Assembly (NCBI GenBank): GCA_937928335.1
Contig: CALFWN010000025.1
Span: 1 to 6,305, forward strand
DNA from: an uncultured Litoreibacter sp.
GTDB taxonomy: Bacteria > Pseudomonadota > Alphaproteobacteria > Rhodobacterales > Rhodobacteraceae
Reading direction: 5' to 3'
Length of the DNA stretch: 6,305 nt
The position numbers were made by a program, and so were the translations under genes. The notes below the pieces were generated by a model. It did not search any database, was not told where the DNA came from, and saw nothing but the letters and a program-made list of their open reading frames with translations. Below, in pieces: positions 5,472 to 6,305 of this stretch. Within the stretch, counting starts at the first letter, position 1. Each line of letters opens with the position of its first letter.

Positions 5472-6305
5472 ATGCGCAGCAATTCCATCACCACTTACGG
5501 CAGCGTCACCAAAAGCTTCCACTGGCTGATCGCCGCACTGGTCATCACCATGATCCCGCTGGGCATCTTCGCCAACGGGCTGGCGGATGCCGACCCGCTG
5601 AAACCCACACTGTTCTCGCTGCACAAGACCGTGGGGGTCTTTATCTTTTTCGTGGCGCTGGCCCGCATCCTCTGGGCGCTCACCCAGCCCAAACCCGCCC
5701 ATCTGCACCCCGACCGCAAGGCCGAGACCTTGCTGGCCACACTGGTCCACTGGCTGCTTTATGCCTCGCTCGTTCTGGTGCCGCTGTCGGGCTGGGTCCA
5801 TCACGCCGCCACCACCGGCTTTGCGCCTATCTGGTGGCCCTTTGGCCAGGGCCTGCCCGGCGTGCCGATCTCTGACAGAGTCGCGCATATCTCTGCCAGC
5901 CTGCATATCATTTTCGAACGTGTCCTCGCGGCCTCCATCCTGCTGCATGTCGCAGGCGCGTTGAAACATCACTTCATCGACCGCGACGACACGCTCGCCC
6001 GCATGACCTTCGGCCATACGGAGCCGCACCCGGTCCCCCTCCCCACGCCAGACTCAAAAGCCGCGCCCGTCATGGCGGTCGGTGTCTATGCCGCGGCTCT
6101 CGCCATCGGCGCAGGTCTTGGCCTGTTCAAACATGACAAGATCGAGGTCGAGGCATTGGCCGCAGCCATCAGCGAATGGCAGGTGCAGGACGGCACTCTC
6201 GCCATCTCAATCCAGCAGCTAAGCACCGATGTCGAGGGCAGCTTCGCCGATTGGACCGCCGCGATCAGCTTTGATGAGACCCCCGACGCAGAGGGCAAAC
6301 ACGGC
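5472..6305 (+). CDS. Cytochrome b561 fused to a YceI domain (3' end outside window)
   Basis: The frame runs 278 codons from ATG to the right edge without a stop. The first part is a four-helix cytochrome b561: helices at about 15-36, 51-70, 90-110 and 143-163, with candidate haem ligands His17 (SFHWL), His51 (SLHK), His145 (SLH) and His159 (LLHV). A Pro-rich cytosolic linker (182-198) leads to a fifth helix (about 199-219). After that comes the opening of a YceI lipocalin-like domain, WQVQDGTLAISI (236-247) and VEGSFADWTAAISFD (254-268). By helix count the YceI part is periplasmic. YceI proteins bind isoprenoid quinone-like lipids, so a role in moving electrons between quinone and a periplasmic partner is plausible but inferred. 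GAGAGG (5462-5467) lies 4 nt before the ATG. Fused proteins of this type are usually about 400 residues, so roughly a third is missing here. It is divergent from fabD across 166 nt. Confidence 0.85.
   Translation, partial: MRSNSITTYGSVTKSFHWLIAALVITMIPLGIFANGLADADPLKPTLFSLHKTVGVFIFFVALARILWALTQPKPAHLHPDRKAETLLATLVHWLLYASLVLVPLSGWVHHAATTGFAPIWWPFGQGLPGVPISDRVAHISASLHIIFERVLAASILLHVAGALKHHFIDRDDTLARMTFGHTEPHPVPLPTPDSKAAPVMAVGVYAAALAIGAGLGLFKHDKIEVEALAAAISEWQVQDGTLAISIQQLSTDVEGSFADWTAAISFDETPDAEGKHG

Noticed and set aside
5306..5494. 63-residue N-terminal extension of FabD
   Set aside because: FabD normally begins at MRAFVFPGQ, and the extension overlaps the start of the divergent cytochrome gene.
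5427..6029. 200-codon - strand open frame opposite the cytochrome gene
   Set aside because: The + strand frame has membrane helices and histidine ligands; the - strand frame is Gly/Gln/Asp-rich with no recognisable pattern.

Overview
The window looks like chromosomal DNA of a GC-rich alphaproteobacterium, most likely a Rhodobacteraceae (Roseobacter-group) member. This rests on protein character, on the fabD-fabG-acpP-fabF gene set, and on the neighbouring b561/YceI and PilZ genes; it is an inference from sequence style, not from a search. Almost all of it is core or near-core material, and I do not see a convincing undescribed defence, mobile or biosynthetic system.

Layout from left to right. 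Bases 1-140 are AT-richer (about 42% GC by hand count) and do not belong with the rest. They hold the open-ended C-terminus of a membrane protein (FtsX-like, tentative) on the + strand. At about 140/141 the sequence switches abruptly into fabF on the - strand, which is cut off after about 264 of the usual 410-425 residues. This is a rearrangement, an insertion edge or a chimeric join. From 936 to 1122 is a divergent intergenic region. Then come two + strand genes: a 343-residue tandem SnoaL/NTF2-like protein (GTG start) and a 300-residue membrane-anchored PilZ protein (TTG start, signal peptide, periplasmic helical domain, one membrane helix, cytosolic c-di-GMP-binding domain). They converge on acpP across a 59-nt gap with a GC hairpin. 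On the - strand fabD (5305-4367), fabG (4362-3625) and acpP (3440-3207) follow in the order of transcription. FabD loads malonyl groups onto the acyl carrier protein, FabF condenses and FabG reduces, so these four genes supply type II fatty acid synthesis. The last gene, on the + strand from 5472 and running off the right edge, is a cytochrome b561 fused to a YceI domain, diverging from fabD.

Points worth a second look are the broken fabF and its foreign flank, the insertion of two opposite-strand genes between acpP and fabF, the architecture of the PilZ receptor with a possible CtrA half-site upstream of it, the internal duplication of the SnoaL-like protein, and the b561-YceI fusion.
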